The notes under the pieces: model-generated
Told to the model about the DNA's origin: nothing
The model's database searches: none
The model's input: the letters and a program-made list of their open reading frames with translations, nothing else
Part shown: piece after piece, positions 1-15,125 of the stretch
Numbering within the stretch: position 1 is the stretch's first letter
Layout of the letters: every line of letters begins with the position of its first letter
Made by a program: the position numbers and the translations under genes
Assembly: GCA_022605955.1 (NCBI GenBank)
Contig: JAKCOZ010000003.1
Coordinates: forward strand, 53,568,179-53,632,178
Reading direction: 5' to 3'
DNA length: 64,000 nucleotides
Origin: Rallus limicola
Lineage: Eukaryota > Chordata > Aves > Gruiformes > Rallidae

Positions 1-3000
1 TCAGTAAAAAACAGCCACCACAGTAACTTATCTGTAATAATAACAACATCAGAGTGAAAACATTAAAAACATAACCACAGGTTTGCAGGCAATGTTCACA
101 ACACATAAAAAATTCCAACTAATTTTGTACTTTTGCCCATAGAATAGAAAACACAAATGTTACAAGCAGAAGACTAAATGCAGCTCACAAAGCTACTACA
201 TTTTTACCACAAACTCAAAACAGGAAATCATATATTAGTTATTTCAAACAACCACTATCTACAGCTGGTCTCTTGAAAGCAAGCAATCACCCTTTGCTAA
301 AAGTATAGTTCCTTGAGAAACATCCTAAGAGATAAATACACTTCCTGACTCATGTTATTTAAGATTGGGGAAGAGAATGTGTAGACATATCACTGTGTGT
401 TTTGCAGTACTTTTGACACTAAACACAACCACATATATTTATAGTGCAAGTCTGGGCACTGGTGAGAGGGAAAGCCCCGCCTCTGAAAACATGATGTCAT
501 CTGCAATGTTCTTAGGGATTGACTTGCCTCTCACTCATAACTGCTTCACAAATTCGAAGTAGCTAGGAAATAGACTCTGATTTACCATGAACACTATCAA
601 GTGAACCATAGTTTCAGCATATTTTAGTCATGGACATTTTAAATTCCACGTTTTTATAATCATCAGAAGGTTTTTGATTTTTAGATCTACCCTAAACCAA
701 TCTTACTTGGTTTGGGCCTAGCAAGTATATACTTGCAATAAAGTACTTGGCATTTTCCTGCCATTTTCCACCATCTTGTATATAGTGCTTTCACTGTAAG
801 GACATCTTTTATCCATTTTGTACATCTATCTAAATACGGTATCAAGAACAAGAAATTCAAACATTTGTAGCCAAAAAAAGGGAAAAGGCCAAGTTTACTT
901 CAAACCTATTTTAAGCCTGTGCCAGAATAAGAGGGTCTCTTATGCATTAAAAGGGTGCCAATCATTGAAGTATCTAGTTTCAAAGTATTGTATATTCAAG
1001 TCTGGAAAAATTCAGTATCTGTTGCTGCCTTCAGGCAGTGAACTTTGATAATTTAAGAATCTTGAAACAAAAAAACCCCCATAATTTGCTATCTGTTTTT
1101 TTAATAGCTTATGGACAGACTTCTATTTTGTGACCTAATGATCATGATGAGAGATTAGCCGGGCAAGTAAAAATTCACTTCCTAATTTCTGTCTGTAAAA
1201 GGCACTTTATTTACAGTCAAATAAACAGACTGCTTGGAACAAAGGAAGCCAGATACAAGCCTAAAGTTTCTGAAGGCTTCAAGACTCTCTGAAGACTTCA
1301 AAAGCAGCAGTTCCTCTCAATCAACTGGGCAGGGGGCTTTAATGCTTTATTTTAGAGTGAACAGCTTCATCAAGCAGAGTAGCTCCCAACATAAAGCTTC
1401 TGACAATAAAGGTTAGAGAAGAATGCTTAATGGGATAAAAAGAACTGTAAACTTTCCTGTAAACTCCAGTTATCTCTTCACATGCTTGCTTTTGTTTGTT
1501 TTTTTTCCTGGGAATTCCCACATTTCAGTAACTGCATTATTGCAGAGTATACCACAGGAGCTGCAGTGTATAACTACAGTTGCTGGTATTCTTCTGCACC
1601 ACCATTTTCTTGCTCCTAGGAGGATGAAAAATAATACATGTCCTGACAATGCACCTTTAAGCCTGAATGTCTGAGAATTCTTCTGTAACTATAAATGACA
1701 TGTCTAATGATGGACATAATGCCTTCAGTTTGCTGCACATGAAAAACAAGCTGAAGCAAGTTTATTGATGTAATAGCTCTTATTAGGCACAGCCAATTTA
1801 TAATTGTTTAGATTTTGTAAGCAAAGCTCAGACGTTAAAGCTAGCAAGCAGAAGACGCCTGTCAGATAATCAATTATTTAATGTCAGGATTATAGTAGAT
1901 GTCTGATTGTAGCCCCTTATTCAGATTAATGAAAACAAAACTAAACAAAATTGTTTAATTGGATGAGAAAAAATTAAATCAGATTTTGTGGGATTACTAG
2001 TTTATGGAACAAGTTTATAGAAGCTTAATATACTAAAAATATTATTAGTTTAAATTGTGTCAAATGACACATAATGAATGTGTAATTTTATTTTCAGTCT
2101 AAATAGTAAAACTGAATTTTGAATTACTTTATACTACATTGCAAAGGTGATGCTCCAATTAAAATGACCAGAGGCATTCACTGCCAGTTTTTATAGCTTG
2201 TGTCAAACAGGTCTAGCAACTGCAGTATAAAGAAGAAAGAAGGCACAGTGGAATCTGACCCCTGAGTCTATAAGGATCCACCACACACTAAGCATTTGTT
2301 GGAAACTTCAGCACCTTTTTTCCCGTACTGATATGCTTGTTCCTTCTTTAAACAACCAAGTGCTGTAAAACAGAGAAAGTCTGTCATATAATTCAGCTAA
2401 GTAACCATCTGTCTTTATGAGTGAGTATTCATGCCACCAACAATGCCAAGAGAGGGAACAGAGGGAGCCCCCGTGGATAGCTCTCCTCTGCTCCGTAGCA
2501 GTCATAACTGCTGCCCCTTTGCTGCCTCCAACACAGCAGCAGACCCTGGCAAACCCAAACCCATCAGCACACTGCAGGATTTAGGGTGGAAGAGGTAAGA
2601 TTGTAACCACTGAAGAAGAACAAGGCCATGACCTGGTATTATGGTAAATGCGTACTAGCATTTCTTTTAGTATACAAGTTGTTTAGGAAAAAACCATCAA
2701 GAAAATACTACTGGATCATTGTTTGCTTCCTGAAGCAGTTCCATAGATTGGCAGACAGCAAGACGGGTACAGCCTACATTGCCTGAATTGCTCAGTGTAA
2801 CATTATTTTTCTCTCAAAGTTGCTGTTCTTTCCAGAAGAGGACTTTACTTTGACTTTATGTTAATCTGCCTTAGAAGAGTCACTACAAATTCCACAAATA
2901 AAATTTTGCCCTTAGTCTCGAAGATTTCTTCCTCCAAAGAACACACAGTGGTAGGGTCCTAGAGCCTGTCAGACTCCACGGGGTAAAGAAAAGAAAAGGG

Positions 3001-6000
3001 TGGGAGGGATTAGAGAGCTCACCCCTCTTCTTTTCCACTGTCGTCTTCTCACAGTGGATTGCTAATAGATTTTCAAGAGAAAGCTTGAACCAGAAGAGCT
3101 CTCTTAGGGATAGATTTTCTGGTGGTTTGTATTGTGCAAGGTCACACTCTATCTCCATAGTCACAAGGGAACTGGTAAAAGCACTTTTGTCTCACTCCAA
3201 TACTGAACTGGTTACTTTTGTCAGCTCCCTGCAAAACTTTTCTGAAATAGGCTCACAGGTTTCAAATAGTAAGGGATGACAGGCACCTAAAGATACTGCT
3301 CCACTGGGGTCATCTACTGTCCTTGAAATAGTAGGTAAAAGGTAGAATGGCAGCAGGAATGGTAAGTAATGAAGCTATACTAGACCGCCCTTTTTCATGT
3401 GCTTCATATTAAATATTTCCTGCTACCTTACTGCTTTTTATTAAAAGGCAACACCATTTTGATATAAAATTCTTCCTTTATTATTCAGAGCTTATGTTAT
3501 CAGAGCAATAATCCAACTGAAATTAGTCAACTATTTTTACACAATGAACAACCCATAATCTGAACAGCTTTCATAATACATCAGCTTTGGAGGTTTTATT
3601 AACAAGACTGTGAATGCAAAAAGAACAAAACAAGTAACATAGAGTTACTTCATTCTATGAAAATGCAGTAAAGATATTCTTCATCATGGCTTCATGCGGT
3701 GAGCTTACTCAGGGAGCAAATCTGCCCAAGAGAAAACCCCATTTTTTGGTATTATTATTCAGCCAGAAGACTGTATTGGTACACTGTATTGTGTGCATGC
3801 ACAGATAGTGACACAAAATCAAGCTCGTTTGCATGGAAAACAGGTAATTTTATATAGGTTGCACTGTTTGAGCCTTTTCTGTAAATTAGTGTAAATTGAA
3901 AAAAACACCTTTTTGATGTATCTTTAGTATACTCACCCAGGGCTATGTGGAATCCAACCCACTTAATGCAGGGAAAACAGACTACTTAGAATTCAGTCTG
4001 AAAAGGTATATTAACCCAATATGGTCAATATACAATGAAGTATCTTCTCACTACCTTTCTCCTGTATGTTTATTATTGTATTTTTTGTGATTTTGTCTTC
4101 ACTATGCACAACCTCATCCATATATACTCACAGTGGCAAGCAGATACCTTCAGCATATGTACTGAAGCAGCAATTCTATAATCACAGTTAATCCGTTTTT
4201 ATTTTAAATCTAATATTTCTTATTGTGAATAACCTTCTAAATAAAAGAAAACATAAACACCTGACAGGAATCAAAAGGAGGAAAGACTGCTATTGGCAAG
4301 ACAGTTGATTTTTTCACTACATGGCAGGAGTATTTTACACTCACTTCAGTTACTTTGTTGATATTTCATTGTATACAGAAGCTGTAAAAGACAAGCCTTC
4401 CTCTTAGTGGTTCATCTATTTGCTTTACTTTTATCTGAGACCAACATTTTCTTCACATCAGCTGTCATATCTCAAGCTATTTAAGAATTAACAGCAATTA
4501 TAATGTTTAGTATAGAAATAAAGTATAGGCCACCAAAAAAACCCCAAACAACCCACCCAAAAGAAAGGAAAAACAAAGCCTCATTTAGTAACAAACCCTC
4601 CCTCCCGCCCCTCTTTCTCCCCTCCTCTCCCTCCCTCCAACAAGTTTTCTTGGCGTAGTTGGCAGGCTGCTTCTTCCTGGAAGTAGGTCAGCTTCCAGCC
4701 TGAAAGCCTCTGAGTGTGTGAATGCCTGAGTTACTGCCTTTCAGTTACAACTGCTTATAAGCCAAGAAACTGCACCAATGAGTTACCAGTAACATGATAA
4801 AAAGCAACCCAAACACAATAGAACACAAATTGTAAATGAAAAGTCTGAGAGACCAGGATAACATGATGGAGTGCTGCCTCTTTCACTGTTTTGGCACTGA
4901 TCCAGAGAGATCTGAGTTTACCCATGCCTGTGCGTTAGTTACTCCAAAAGACTTGTCTTTCTCTTGGTAAGCCCCTGTTTGTGGCCCACACATTGCCTTC
5001 CTTGGCTCCCAGAGCAGACGTGTAAGCTGCTCTTTATCTGGATCTAATAAATCTCAACAAACTACTGTACACAGTTCCAAAATAATGCTTCAGAGCAGTT
5101 CCTGCAGGACTGACAACTTCCTATGTGTTTCTAATAAGGCCAGCAAGTATTCAAGCTTACTCAAATTTATTAATCTGGCACGTTTCCATCATTAAGTTCA
5201 GTGGGAAAAAATTTTACAGAAAATTCACATAAATGGCATCTTTTTAATACGACCTAAATTTTTTCTTTTATCTTGGTGCAGTAAACGGGATCGCCTCAAC
5301 TTTGTCCTTAGGAGTACCACAATTTGTTCTCAGCAATACTACAAAGAGATGAACCTAACAATCTGTACATATAGTGTTACATACATTTTGTATATGCATT
5401 TAGAGCCCTGGTTTACAAGTAGTGAAAATTAAAAAAAACCACTTCACATGCTTCCCTATGATAACTGACTTTTCAAGCCACATTTTACTTCAGCAATTTC
5501 TCTTCCCTTCCCTTGTGTCCACCTTATCAGTTGTTGACCTTTTTTTCCAAGCAACAATATTTCCAAATATAGTCAGAGAAACTTGAGCCACATTATGACT
5601 GTAAAAGAGGAAATGCATGTCATCATCACACAGACACTAATGTGGCTGCGATCTCTATACCCTATTTGCTGCCTTTTACTTGTCTCAGCTGCTATGAAAA
5701 TGCATTTGTACACTGATGAAAAAGCATGTTTGCAGGCAGGTTTTGAGAAGGTGGGAAAGCAACTGTATTTCTGTATCTCCTTACCCACATGACACTCCAG
5801 GCTTCACAAAAATTTCAGTGTATTGTAACATATTAGCGTATTATAGAATAGTTGTCACAAATATGATTTGAAAAGGCTAAATTAGAAAAAGGCCAAGTGA
5901 CACTTGACCACCATCAGTCCCTCTGATACTCCAGTGTTACAGCCTGCAGACCCTGCCACCATGCTGTTTAGGGTGCTGCTTTTAGGACCTTGTTCCTCAC

Positions 6001-8924
6001 ATCTTGTGAAGACCTAGCTGGGAACTCAGCTTTCTGCCCTGTATATAGGGCCTTGTCTGTAAAAAATGGCTACATCAGCTTCCTGCAACAAGAAAACCTC
6101 CAAAGCACCACAGGATATATAATACAATAGTTGGAAGAGCTATAATTATCAGAACTTTTGTTTTCCTATAGCAAACTTAATGACTGTTTCTCTCCCCTTA
6201 TTGTAAGAGGAGTTTGTGGCATGACCAACCAAATGGCAAGTAGATGGTCCCGATCACTCACCTGAAATTTCTGCTTAATGCACACTGAAGCAATCAATTC
6301 TGGCACAAAATAGAGCTTAGGGAGAATCTGGGCTCATTAAAATCAGGGAAACAAACCAGGAAGCCCAGTCTTCAGTAGCTGGCAGAATGCTGTCACTGAG
6401 GTTTCACAGTATAAAGTCACATGAAAATTTAGTATACGACGCAGGTGTAGAAGCATCCCTGTCTAAGAGCAAGCTATCCTACCCTACTGTAGTCCCATTT
6501 GTAGTCCCAGAGGCCATGAGTGTTTCCTGATTAAATGATTTCTGTTCTAAATTCATTATTTAGCTAAATAACTTGGTTTTATGCACTGCCTATTTATCAA
6601 ATGTGAACTGCTTAAGCAGTCCAAATAAGGCCAACTAAGAACTCCTCTTCTTCCAGCTAAGTGCCCTAAATGTTAGGCCACCGGCAAGATATGCCTTTGC
6701 TTGTCTGCTTGGAAACACAAATATGCATGCCAGGATGAGCCGAGACTTGGTTTCCAGAACTGAGGTAGAGAGCACGTGCTTCCCTGACTACATTATTGTC
6801 TGGTAGCAAAGATGCTTTTGCAGGAGTCTGAGGCGAGTCTGCATTGCGATGAGCCTCAAGGGACAACTAAGCCCACATTTCCCAGGTGACTATTACCACC
6901 TCTGCTCAGCTACTTGATAAAGAGCTAAGCTAGGCACCTACCTCACAAAATACCCACCCCCACCCTTGACCTCAGGGAACTTCACGCAGGTGCCTGAGGG
7001 ATGGAGTTCAAACACGCCCTTGACCCTTTGCTTAACTGCAGAAGCCTTCCTACTTTAAAAGCCAATATTTTTCCTGCACTTTAAAAGCACCTAAACATTG
7101 CTGAATCCAAAGTACTGTACCTAACTGAACGCTGGGACATGGGAACCAGGTTTCAGTGAAGGGAGGCTGCAGAGTGCACTCCTCCAGCCTTCAGTCTGAA
7201 AACCAGACTGGTACATCCAGATGCCCACAGTCAGGTGGGTAACAAGCTATCTCCAGTCATGATTTCAGAGAGAAGTTATCTTTTTTGCAAAATCCAGCCA
7301 TTGTACATTTCAGGGTCAGAGAGAAAGGCCCACGTACATTTAAGAAGAGTTTTCTGCAGATAATACTAGCTTACACAAAAGCAAAACAGTTGCTTTTTGT
7401 CTTCAGAGAAGTGAAGTCTATTGTATCTGTCAATTTCTCAGAAAGACAACTCCAGAGACTCTTACAGTGGAGTTTTTTACTGTACAATATGATGAACTGG
7501 CTTTGAGCAGTTTGGAAAAGAAAACAAAAACAAAAGAAGAGAGAGCAGGGACAGTGAAATGAAAGGATATCTGGCTAGAGTCAAATAGTTAACTGTTACT
7601 AGCAGAACTACAAAACGACCACTATCCAAGCAGCCCTGCTGGGGTTTTGTTTTTTCTTCCCCTCTGTTTATTGATTTGCCCATCTTAAGATAATTACTCC
7701 ATTTTTGGTCATTTCTACTATTCTGGCTTTGACCTGTATGTATTTCAGGCATATTTAAACAGGAACTGTATTTAGTGGGCATAGTTAGATGAAATGTCAG
7801 GCCACTTAATTATATGGGGGGTTTTGTATTTTTTTTTTCAGAAAGGTTACCTAAATTCTCATTTGAGAAATTTCAGCTAAATCTGAGTTAAATATCTATT
7901 CTATGTGCATCTGAAGTACTGAATATAAGATAAAATGCAGTTATCTAGTATCTGGATTAAACTGCACTTGTGTTCACTATTAGAGCACTACTTTTACTGT
8001 CTTGTTAGACTTTAGTTAAGCAGCTAGAACTGGTGGAAAAGCTATTTAGTATAAACTGCCATTCTTCAGTTAGCAGCTACCATTCTCAAATAGAAAATGC
8101 AAATAAGGATACAGGCACTGGAACATATTCGAGTCACATACCTTCCATTACAATGATATTTGGGAACTATTTAGGACATCCTAGTTCCCCCAGGACAAGA
8201 TACCTCACTTGCTTCTGCTTCAGATGGATGTTTGTCAAGGGGGTTATTCTGTCTTTTACTTTCCTTACCATAGCATGTTGCTATTAAGAAGTCAGACACT
8301 AACATTGGTTGCCCTAATTTGGGCACCTACCTTAGCCATTTACCTAGCTAAGAGAAGAAACAGACAAGAGTAAATTTAGGCTTAAAGTACAGTCATTTAG
8401 TGATTTGTTGTTTTAGCAGATTATGCAACAAAGCAGAATAATTTCTTCCCTGCTGTGGTTTTGCAGTTGGAGACAAAGACACAATAGGCATCAGGACTGG
8501 GGAGTTATGAGAAGGGACTGCTGTTCATGTCAGAGGCAGACACCTGGTTAGCTAATCCAGGTGGTTTACCTGCTGGTGGCTGCCTTACTTCAGGCAGCAT
8601 AGAGCACCAAACAAACACATCCCCAAAAATACCTCCTCATAACAGTTGCACCAAGCTCATGCAATCTGAGCATGGGTCAAATACTCCTCACTCAGGTAGA
8701 GTCTGATCTTGTAGTTGGTTGAGGTAGTTATTTACTGATACCAAACCAGTTTGGAAGAGGGCCAAGCCACCACAATAATCCAGTGGGTCATGCAGCCTGC
8801 AGTATTATTGCTATGTACAGCTTTGTGTTCGAGATCTAACACAGCATCAACAGCCACCAGCTCTCTTTCTTAAGGGTCACTTATAGTTGAAACAGGTACC
8901 TAGACAGGATGATAGATAAAATGT

Positions 8925-8960
8925 TGTCCTGGTTCTGGCCAGGCCAGAGTTAATCCTCCC
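8925..8960 (+). mobile_element. LTR-end-like fragment
   Basis: TGTCCTGGTTCTGGCCAGGC followed by CAGAGTTAAT resembles the first 30 bp of the two LTRs in this window (TGTCCTGG...AGAGTTA). After that similarity is lost. It may be a decayed LTR or a different family with a shared end. Confidence 0.35.
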
Positions 8961-9324
8961 TAAGCTGTCAGCACTGGTGAGCTGTAACTAATTGAATCTT
9001 TCCCCATTGCTACCACTCTCAAACTGCATTATCTCCTGTATTTCCCCTGTGTGATACTCTCCCCTCCAGAAGTGTGTTGTCAACAGTAGTTTTCCACAAA
9101 GCTTCTTTATAGCCCGTTCTTCAGAAATAACCGATTGTATTAATCAAGGAGATTTGTGTGGTTAAAAAAAATAATGTTGCGTATGAAATGAAGAACTATG
9201 AATTTGGAAGAGGGGTCAAAGAGCAAAATAAAACAGAAATAAGGCAGGAGAGGTCCACTTGGGCCATGCAAAACTTCAGCGCCCTTCACCCTCTCTACTA
9301 GTAATCTGAAAGGGACAAAAGAAT

Positions 9325-9381
9325 CTGTGACATTCATCATCTGTGACATTCATCATCTGTGACATTCATCATCTGTGACAC
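9325..9381. repeat. 16-bp minisatellite, 3.5 copies
   Basis: Unit CTGTGACATTCATCAT repeated exactly at 9325, 9341 and 9357, with a partial fourth copy CTGTGACAC from 9373. No spacers, so not a CRISPR array. Confidence 0.95.
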
Positions 9382-11390
9382 TCAGCCATGCAGAAGCCAT
9401 TTGGTCATATACAAAATTTCTTCACTTGTTCTGCATTCAAAGGGTCTGTGTTGAACTCATTGTTTTGTAAGTGCTGAGTAATACAGACATGTTACTAGAT
9501 TTAAATATGCATCTCCAGGAGAAAATAAAACTAACTTAGTCCTCTGAAGATCCTGAAATGCTATTCAGGGACTAATTTGAAGGAACAGTTATTAGCACGC
9601 AGAATATTGAGTTTATTTGGTAATTCAGAACTCCCAGCCTGATTTGGAAGTAATGGACATGCTTACAGAGCTTGCATTGACTCCACTAGATGTCTTTAAC
9701 ATTCTCCATCTTCAGAAATTGAGTGCAGTGTGAGCAGAAGTACACTGTCACATATTGCTTCACAGGGATACACATGCACACTCAGCTAACACAGACAGAA
9801 GGTATCATTTATCCTCTGTAATTCACATGAATTTATTTTTATTATCCCTTTATCAGTGCCTTGCGAAGGGGCTATGTTTATGTAACAATTCCATACAGAT
9901 ATATGTCAGTCTTTCGCCTAAATGTTTATAAATAAAAAAACCTTCTCCATTATCTTTTTCAACAGAAAAGAAAACCGAGGCAGAGGCAGTTCTCTGATGC
10001 CCTTGACTAATCTGAATGGGAACAGTACAGACGATTTACTTTACAAAAAAATAAGCTTATCAGCTTGCTTTTTCTCGCTGTTCAGGACCTTAAATCCTAA
10101 CACACCACTGTATTACAGGGCCAAAGCTTGCTATGTGAAAAAAGAAGTCCTAAACATTAAAACTACTAATGGAAATGCCCTAAGCCAAGCAGACAACATG
10201 TGTTGGTATGCAAGTGCATGGCTACACAGATGAGAATCCAGCCTGTGTCCCGTCTGCATTTCGGCATGGTCACCATGGAAATGGGAACTGGGCTGCACAG
10301 AGCCTAACAAAGGAAACCTTTAAATGGAAATAACAACACTGGATAGGGACTGCTCAAGGCTTCTGCTGTGGAAAATGACTTGCTTTACTTGTCTGAAGAT
10401 GCAGAAACTCCCTCTTACCTGCATTAACCCTAAAGGAAATATTTTTATTCATATTCAGCTGTATTTACACTGGGCCATTGCTTAGCCTACATTACATGAA
10501 ATACATGCAAAACCCACTTTCCTTCATTCAGAATTAACAATAGCGAAGACCACAATGAGTAATGTTTATATAGCGGCTAAGAAACAATAAAACCAAGGAC
10601 GCTCCATCCTTCTACTTCATGGACCTCTTAAATGAAAATTCTCTGTCACTGAACCAAAAAAGGAAAGAACAGTTTCAAAAACTGTTCCAGAGCCAGACAG
10701 CATACAGTTAAAACTGCTTGGTAAAGTCTTATGTTGACTTTGCCCAAGTTATGCACAAATAAATATTAACTGTTAACATGTTTAGGAGTGTGATGGTAAT
10801 ACCCTGTATGCTTTCTAAAATAAACATCATTTGTATAAAACACAAGTCCTGTAATTCAGTATGAATGAAGCCTCACTTCCACAAGCTCTGCTGGGAAAGG
10901 CAAAACTCCAAAAATAACATCTAATAACACTCCTACTACCTAACAAGTACGAAAAACTAGGCATAGTTTTAGTTTAAGATGAGTTCACATTCAGGTCCTG
11001 CTTTCAAACAATCTCTAGATTTTAGAATGATTTTAATATTTCTCAAATACAGTAATAAGCAAGGTAAAAAATATTTTCATAAAGAGGCAGAAAGGCCGAA
11101 ATTAAGCTGTGTGTGTTTTACAGTCACACACTGCAGTTCTACCTGGACTTCTGGCTTCATTTATTGCATCAAACATGCAATTTTCACTTGCTATTCAGTT
11201 ATCGGTTTAGTCCATACATACACAGCTTCCTTGTGGATTCATCTTCTACATATGAAAGTATTTGCAACTGATAGAGAATTTAATATTCAACACTCAAGTG
11301 AAATGAGAGATCATCCTATTAAAAAAAAAAAAGATTAAGCTCAAAGTACTTACCACTTTTGGCTATCTAGTAATACACCTACAACTTGCC

Positions 11391-11416
11391 TTTTTTTTTT
11401 TTTTTTTTTTTTTTTT
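11391..11416. repeat. T26 homopolymer
   Basis: Uninterrupted run of 26 T, directly followed by ACAG. No retroposon body recognised beside it. Confidence 0.95.
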
Positions 11417-13540
11417 ACAGAATACTTAGCACATTCAAAATGCAGTTTCCGTTGACTTCATTCACAGCTGTGAATATACAGCAGTTTTGCATGTCAAGAT
11501 GCACTTCCACAACCAGCTCAAGCCAATGGAAGTGCTGGCTACCAGGGAAAGGGACTTTTCCAGCTTCCCTCCCTCCTCTGGCCTTAAATTCTAACTGTCC
11601 CCTATGCCAGCACTAACACTTCAACCAACTGCTCAAGTGACCAGGATCAGTTTAGCTCATCTCCAAAACCAACCTGGCCCAAAAGAGTGGAAAAAATTAT
11701 TCAGGCAAATGTGTCCCTGACCTGCTGCCCAGGCCAAGCCCCAGTGGTAGCTCAGGGAAACTGGTGGGAACAGCAAACGGGAGTGGACGAAATGTCCTTG
11801 CAGCGTCAGCCCTACATTCAGGTCAGCTTAACCAGATTGTCAAAATGCAGCTTCAGTTTTGAGAACCCCTGGCTGAGCAAAGAGAAAGAGAGGAACACAA
11901 AAGCTCCAACCACGTGTCAAAGATTTGATTTAAACGACTCGCCTAAAACTGCACTTGGCTTTTGTGACAAAAAAGCAGAGAAAGAATCCAACTTTGCAAG
12001 AGGGGAAAAAAAAAAGATAATCCTTTCTTTTCATCCTACCTTTCTTCCTCATTCATAGACGATCTTCTGATTGAAAAATGAAGCAAGACAGGAATCTCAG
12101 CCTCTTCTGACCTCATTACCTTTCTCTGTCCACTGGCTACCCCAGAATTACACATTCACATGCAGAAGGGACAAATCTAGGTTGCTAACTTATTTTGGGC
12201 ACACAGTAATTTTTTGCATGTTAAACTCTGTTCTTTTATCACAACTTTCAACCTTGTATAAACAAAACTAATCTGAAGAAAGAGATGCTGTGACTGGGAT
12301 CCTCTCCTATCACTCTGTATTGCTCTACAGCCCATCTCCAACAGGGTCACCAAGACAACAGGGTGTTTCTCATCAGTAAGGGTCAGATATGTACCAAGCA
12401 GAAAAGGGATTGCATTTGGAAATTCCCAATTCTATCCAAAGTTTCCAAGAATCCCCCCCTTCCCAATTTTCCACAGGGCTGCTTGCTCATCAAGGCAAAT
12501 GGAGGCTTGAGGACTTGTGGCCTTCAAGTGGTATACCTGTGACCCAAAAGGTATAACTACCCTTATTTATCTGTGATTTTTCACTTCAGAGATAAATAGT
12601 GTGAGGGATGCATGCTTCACTGAGTGGGGATTTTAAGAATGTGCCAGAATTATATCATTCACATGCTTGGTGGTTGGAAGAAGGTGCGTGGTGTGCTTGA
12701 ATGTGAAGGCCTGCAGAGACAATATAGGTGGGGCCATACTAAACTCATTTCCTCCACTAGGCACAGTCCTCCAACATTACCACTTGAAAATTGATTCTGA
12801 AGTGAATTATTCTCATAAAAGGAAAGAACAAGCAATTCACCCAGTGCTTAGCAATCAACTAACAGCATACCATACAATCAACAGATCAGTATCAAGAAGC
12901 AAACTGGAAAGCAGAGTGCCTCAAACAGCAGCCAAGATTGCTCTAAAAGTACCAAATAACATGAGCACCCAAGAGAGAGTCAGTATGTTTACAAGTGTAG
13001 ACCTAGACCTCACACAGGAACAGCTACACCTCTGGTAGCAGAGGAAGTCTGAGAGACCTCCGTGTACACCAACGATGGACAGAACACATGTTAGAATAAA
13101 GCTGACAAAAATACATTTCTTTCCAGAGGAACGCAGTTTTCCAAAGATTGTTGCTTGGCCAAATTTAGGTAGATTTTTCAAGATGATTCAAACAGCACCT
13201 TCCTGCCAAATTTCAAGTATCTCCTCTGAAGTATGAGGGCACTAGCACTTTCCAAAGAAAATGTTACCAGAATTGAGCCCAGGAAAGCTACTGTATTTTC
13301 CACGGGCCTCAGTCTCAGAAAGAAATGGGCTATTTTGGCTCTAACTTTTAAGAACAGGGTAAAGAAAAAACCTGAACCCTTCAAGCCTAGATGTAAAGAA
13401 GTAGCTGCTTGTAGGTTTGCCACATCTAAGAGCCATGTGTTGCAACAGAAAGCTACAGGCTTTGTTGTATAGGTTGCCCTATTAAGTCCTTCACTTACTT
13501 TTACTCAATGTAATCTATTTCTGTATGCTGTATACTTTAT

Positions 13541-13601
13541 GTTCAGTGAGCGGTAAGGTTGATAGTAACATGTTCAGTAAGTGATAAAGCTGATAGCAAA
13601 C
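13541..13601. repeat. Diverged tandem duplication of about 31 bp
   Basis: GTTCAGTGAGCGGTAAGGTT plus GATAGTAACAT is followed directly by GTTCAGTAAGTGATAAAGCT plus GATAGCAAAC. About three quarters of positions agree. Confidence 0.75.
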
Positions 13602-15125
13602 TCACCAAAATGGTAATTCTGCTGCCTTGCTACTCCTTGTAGCATCTACAAAGTCTTGATGACTTTCCAAACACCAACGACTGACTCACACTTTTACTTC
13701 TGCATTACTTTTAGTTGAACTTGGAGATAAGAAGCAGTACCCCTATGCACTTACTGCAGGTGTTAATCCAGAAATGACTATACTGACACAAAACAAATAT
13801 TAAAATTAACTGGGGATATTTTCACGAAGTTCTAACTCAGCTAAATCAGGACAATTCAATTCAAGAATATCACCTTCAAATGGAAAGCAATTCATTGGAA
13901 TTCAATCAATTTGAAAATGTTTGTGGGAGAGACACAACAGTACCTCCACAGTGGGATGCAAAATTCACTCAGGAAAAATGCTTCAGTCCTGAAATTTTCT
14001 TTCCCTGCTACTTCTACAAGATCACAAAGCCCTGAGTATTAACTCAGCAGTTGCATCCACTAACATCAAATATCATGGCGGATTTGAAATCAAAATTATG
14101 ACAGCTTTCAACTGTAAAAATGAAGACCAATCATGGATAGTGCCTGAACACATTAAACTAACCCCACTTCTGTCAATTTCATTTCCAAGAGAATCCTCCC
14201 CTCACAATCAGCCCTTATCTTCGGCTTTTGACATTGCTCTACGGACTTGTGCAAGTCCTGTGACTCCACCAATTCACAAGGGATTTTAGCAGTCCTGGTG
14301 TGCAGTGACTATAACCAGGACAACAAAGGATGGATTAAAGGAAAGTGCAGAACAAACTTTTTGCCCATCGGTACTTTAAAAAAAGCTGTCAGGTTGGTTG
14401 TATACTGTGTATCTCATCACAGGTTAGCATTTTTGGTTGGATTTCATACCCTGCAGCCGCACATTCCACTGAGGATCTCACCATAGTTACTGAAAGAACA
14501 AGTTGGAACAGCTCATCAGTGAAAACTCATTTCTATGCTGCTTCTTCAGCGGTTTGCTAATCAAGGGTTTGTGAGAGCATACCGCAACACTAAACACCGA
14601 GAGTGCTTGGGAATTCTCTCACAGCAAGTGAGTACGGTGGCTTATAGTTCCCAGGAAAATGTATGTAATGGCAATTTAGTCAGCCAAGAGGAGGAGATGT
14701 TTCAAGTTTCCCTGTCCTTTTCCAAGGAGCGACATCTGCCCAACGGGGTGGGAACAGACCTAGAGGACTCTTGCAAATTAGGAGCAGCGCTCACAATTAG
14801 GAACATCGTCTTCCCCTCTCGAGAGGCGCGATCGCCACACAGCCGTTTCCAGCGCCCTCCCTCCCGCTCGGCGCGCACACTCTGCGCTCCACGCAGAGGG
14901 GAGCTCCGGGGAAAGGTGAGCTCCACGCCGGCCCAGGAGGCCTGTGGTTTAACCTGCTTTAAAAAGGCCGCAAACGCATGGCGCTCCGCCACCAGCGCGC
15001 CTGGTCCCGGAGCCGGAGAGGCGCCGCGCAGCAGCCCGGTCCCTCCGCCCCCCCAGCTCCGCACCGGCTGCGGGCACCACGGTGCGGAGAGCTTCCCGGA
15101 GCGGGGAGAGCTTCCCGAGACCTAC

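Larger units (their letters stand above)
1..15125 (-). other. ITGA2: ITGA2 intron 1 (partial), no exon seen
   Basis: If the exon at 15126-15162 is right, this is intron 1. I looked on the minus strand for exon 2 (expected to encode something like YNVGLPxAKIFSGP...EQFGY) and found none. Contents: an LTR-like scrap at 8925-8960, a 16-bp minisatellite at 9325-9381, a T26 run at 11391-11416 and a diverged tandem duplication at 13541-13601. No gene or RNA supported. Confidence 0.55.

Noticed and set aside
9325..9381. Regular short repeats that might suggest a CRISPR array
   Set aside because: Head-to-tail 16-bp units without spacers in a vertebrate genome; a minisatellite.
11687..12058. 123-codon plus-strand open frame
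   Set aside because: No recognisable domain or neighbours; length is within what chance gives in 64 kb.
1..15125. Search for ITGA2 exon 2 on the minus strand
   Set aside because: No segment resembling the FG-GAP start (FSGP...FGY) was found; intron 1 probably extends beyond the window.
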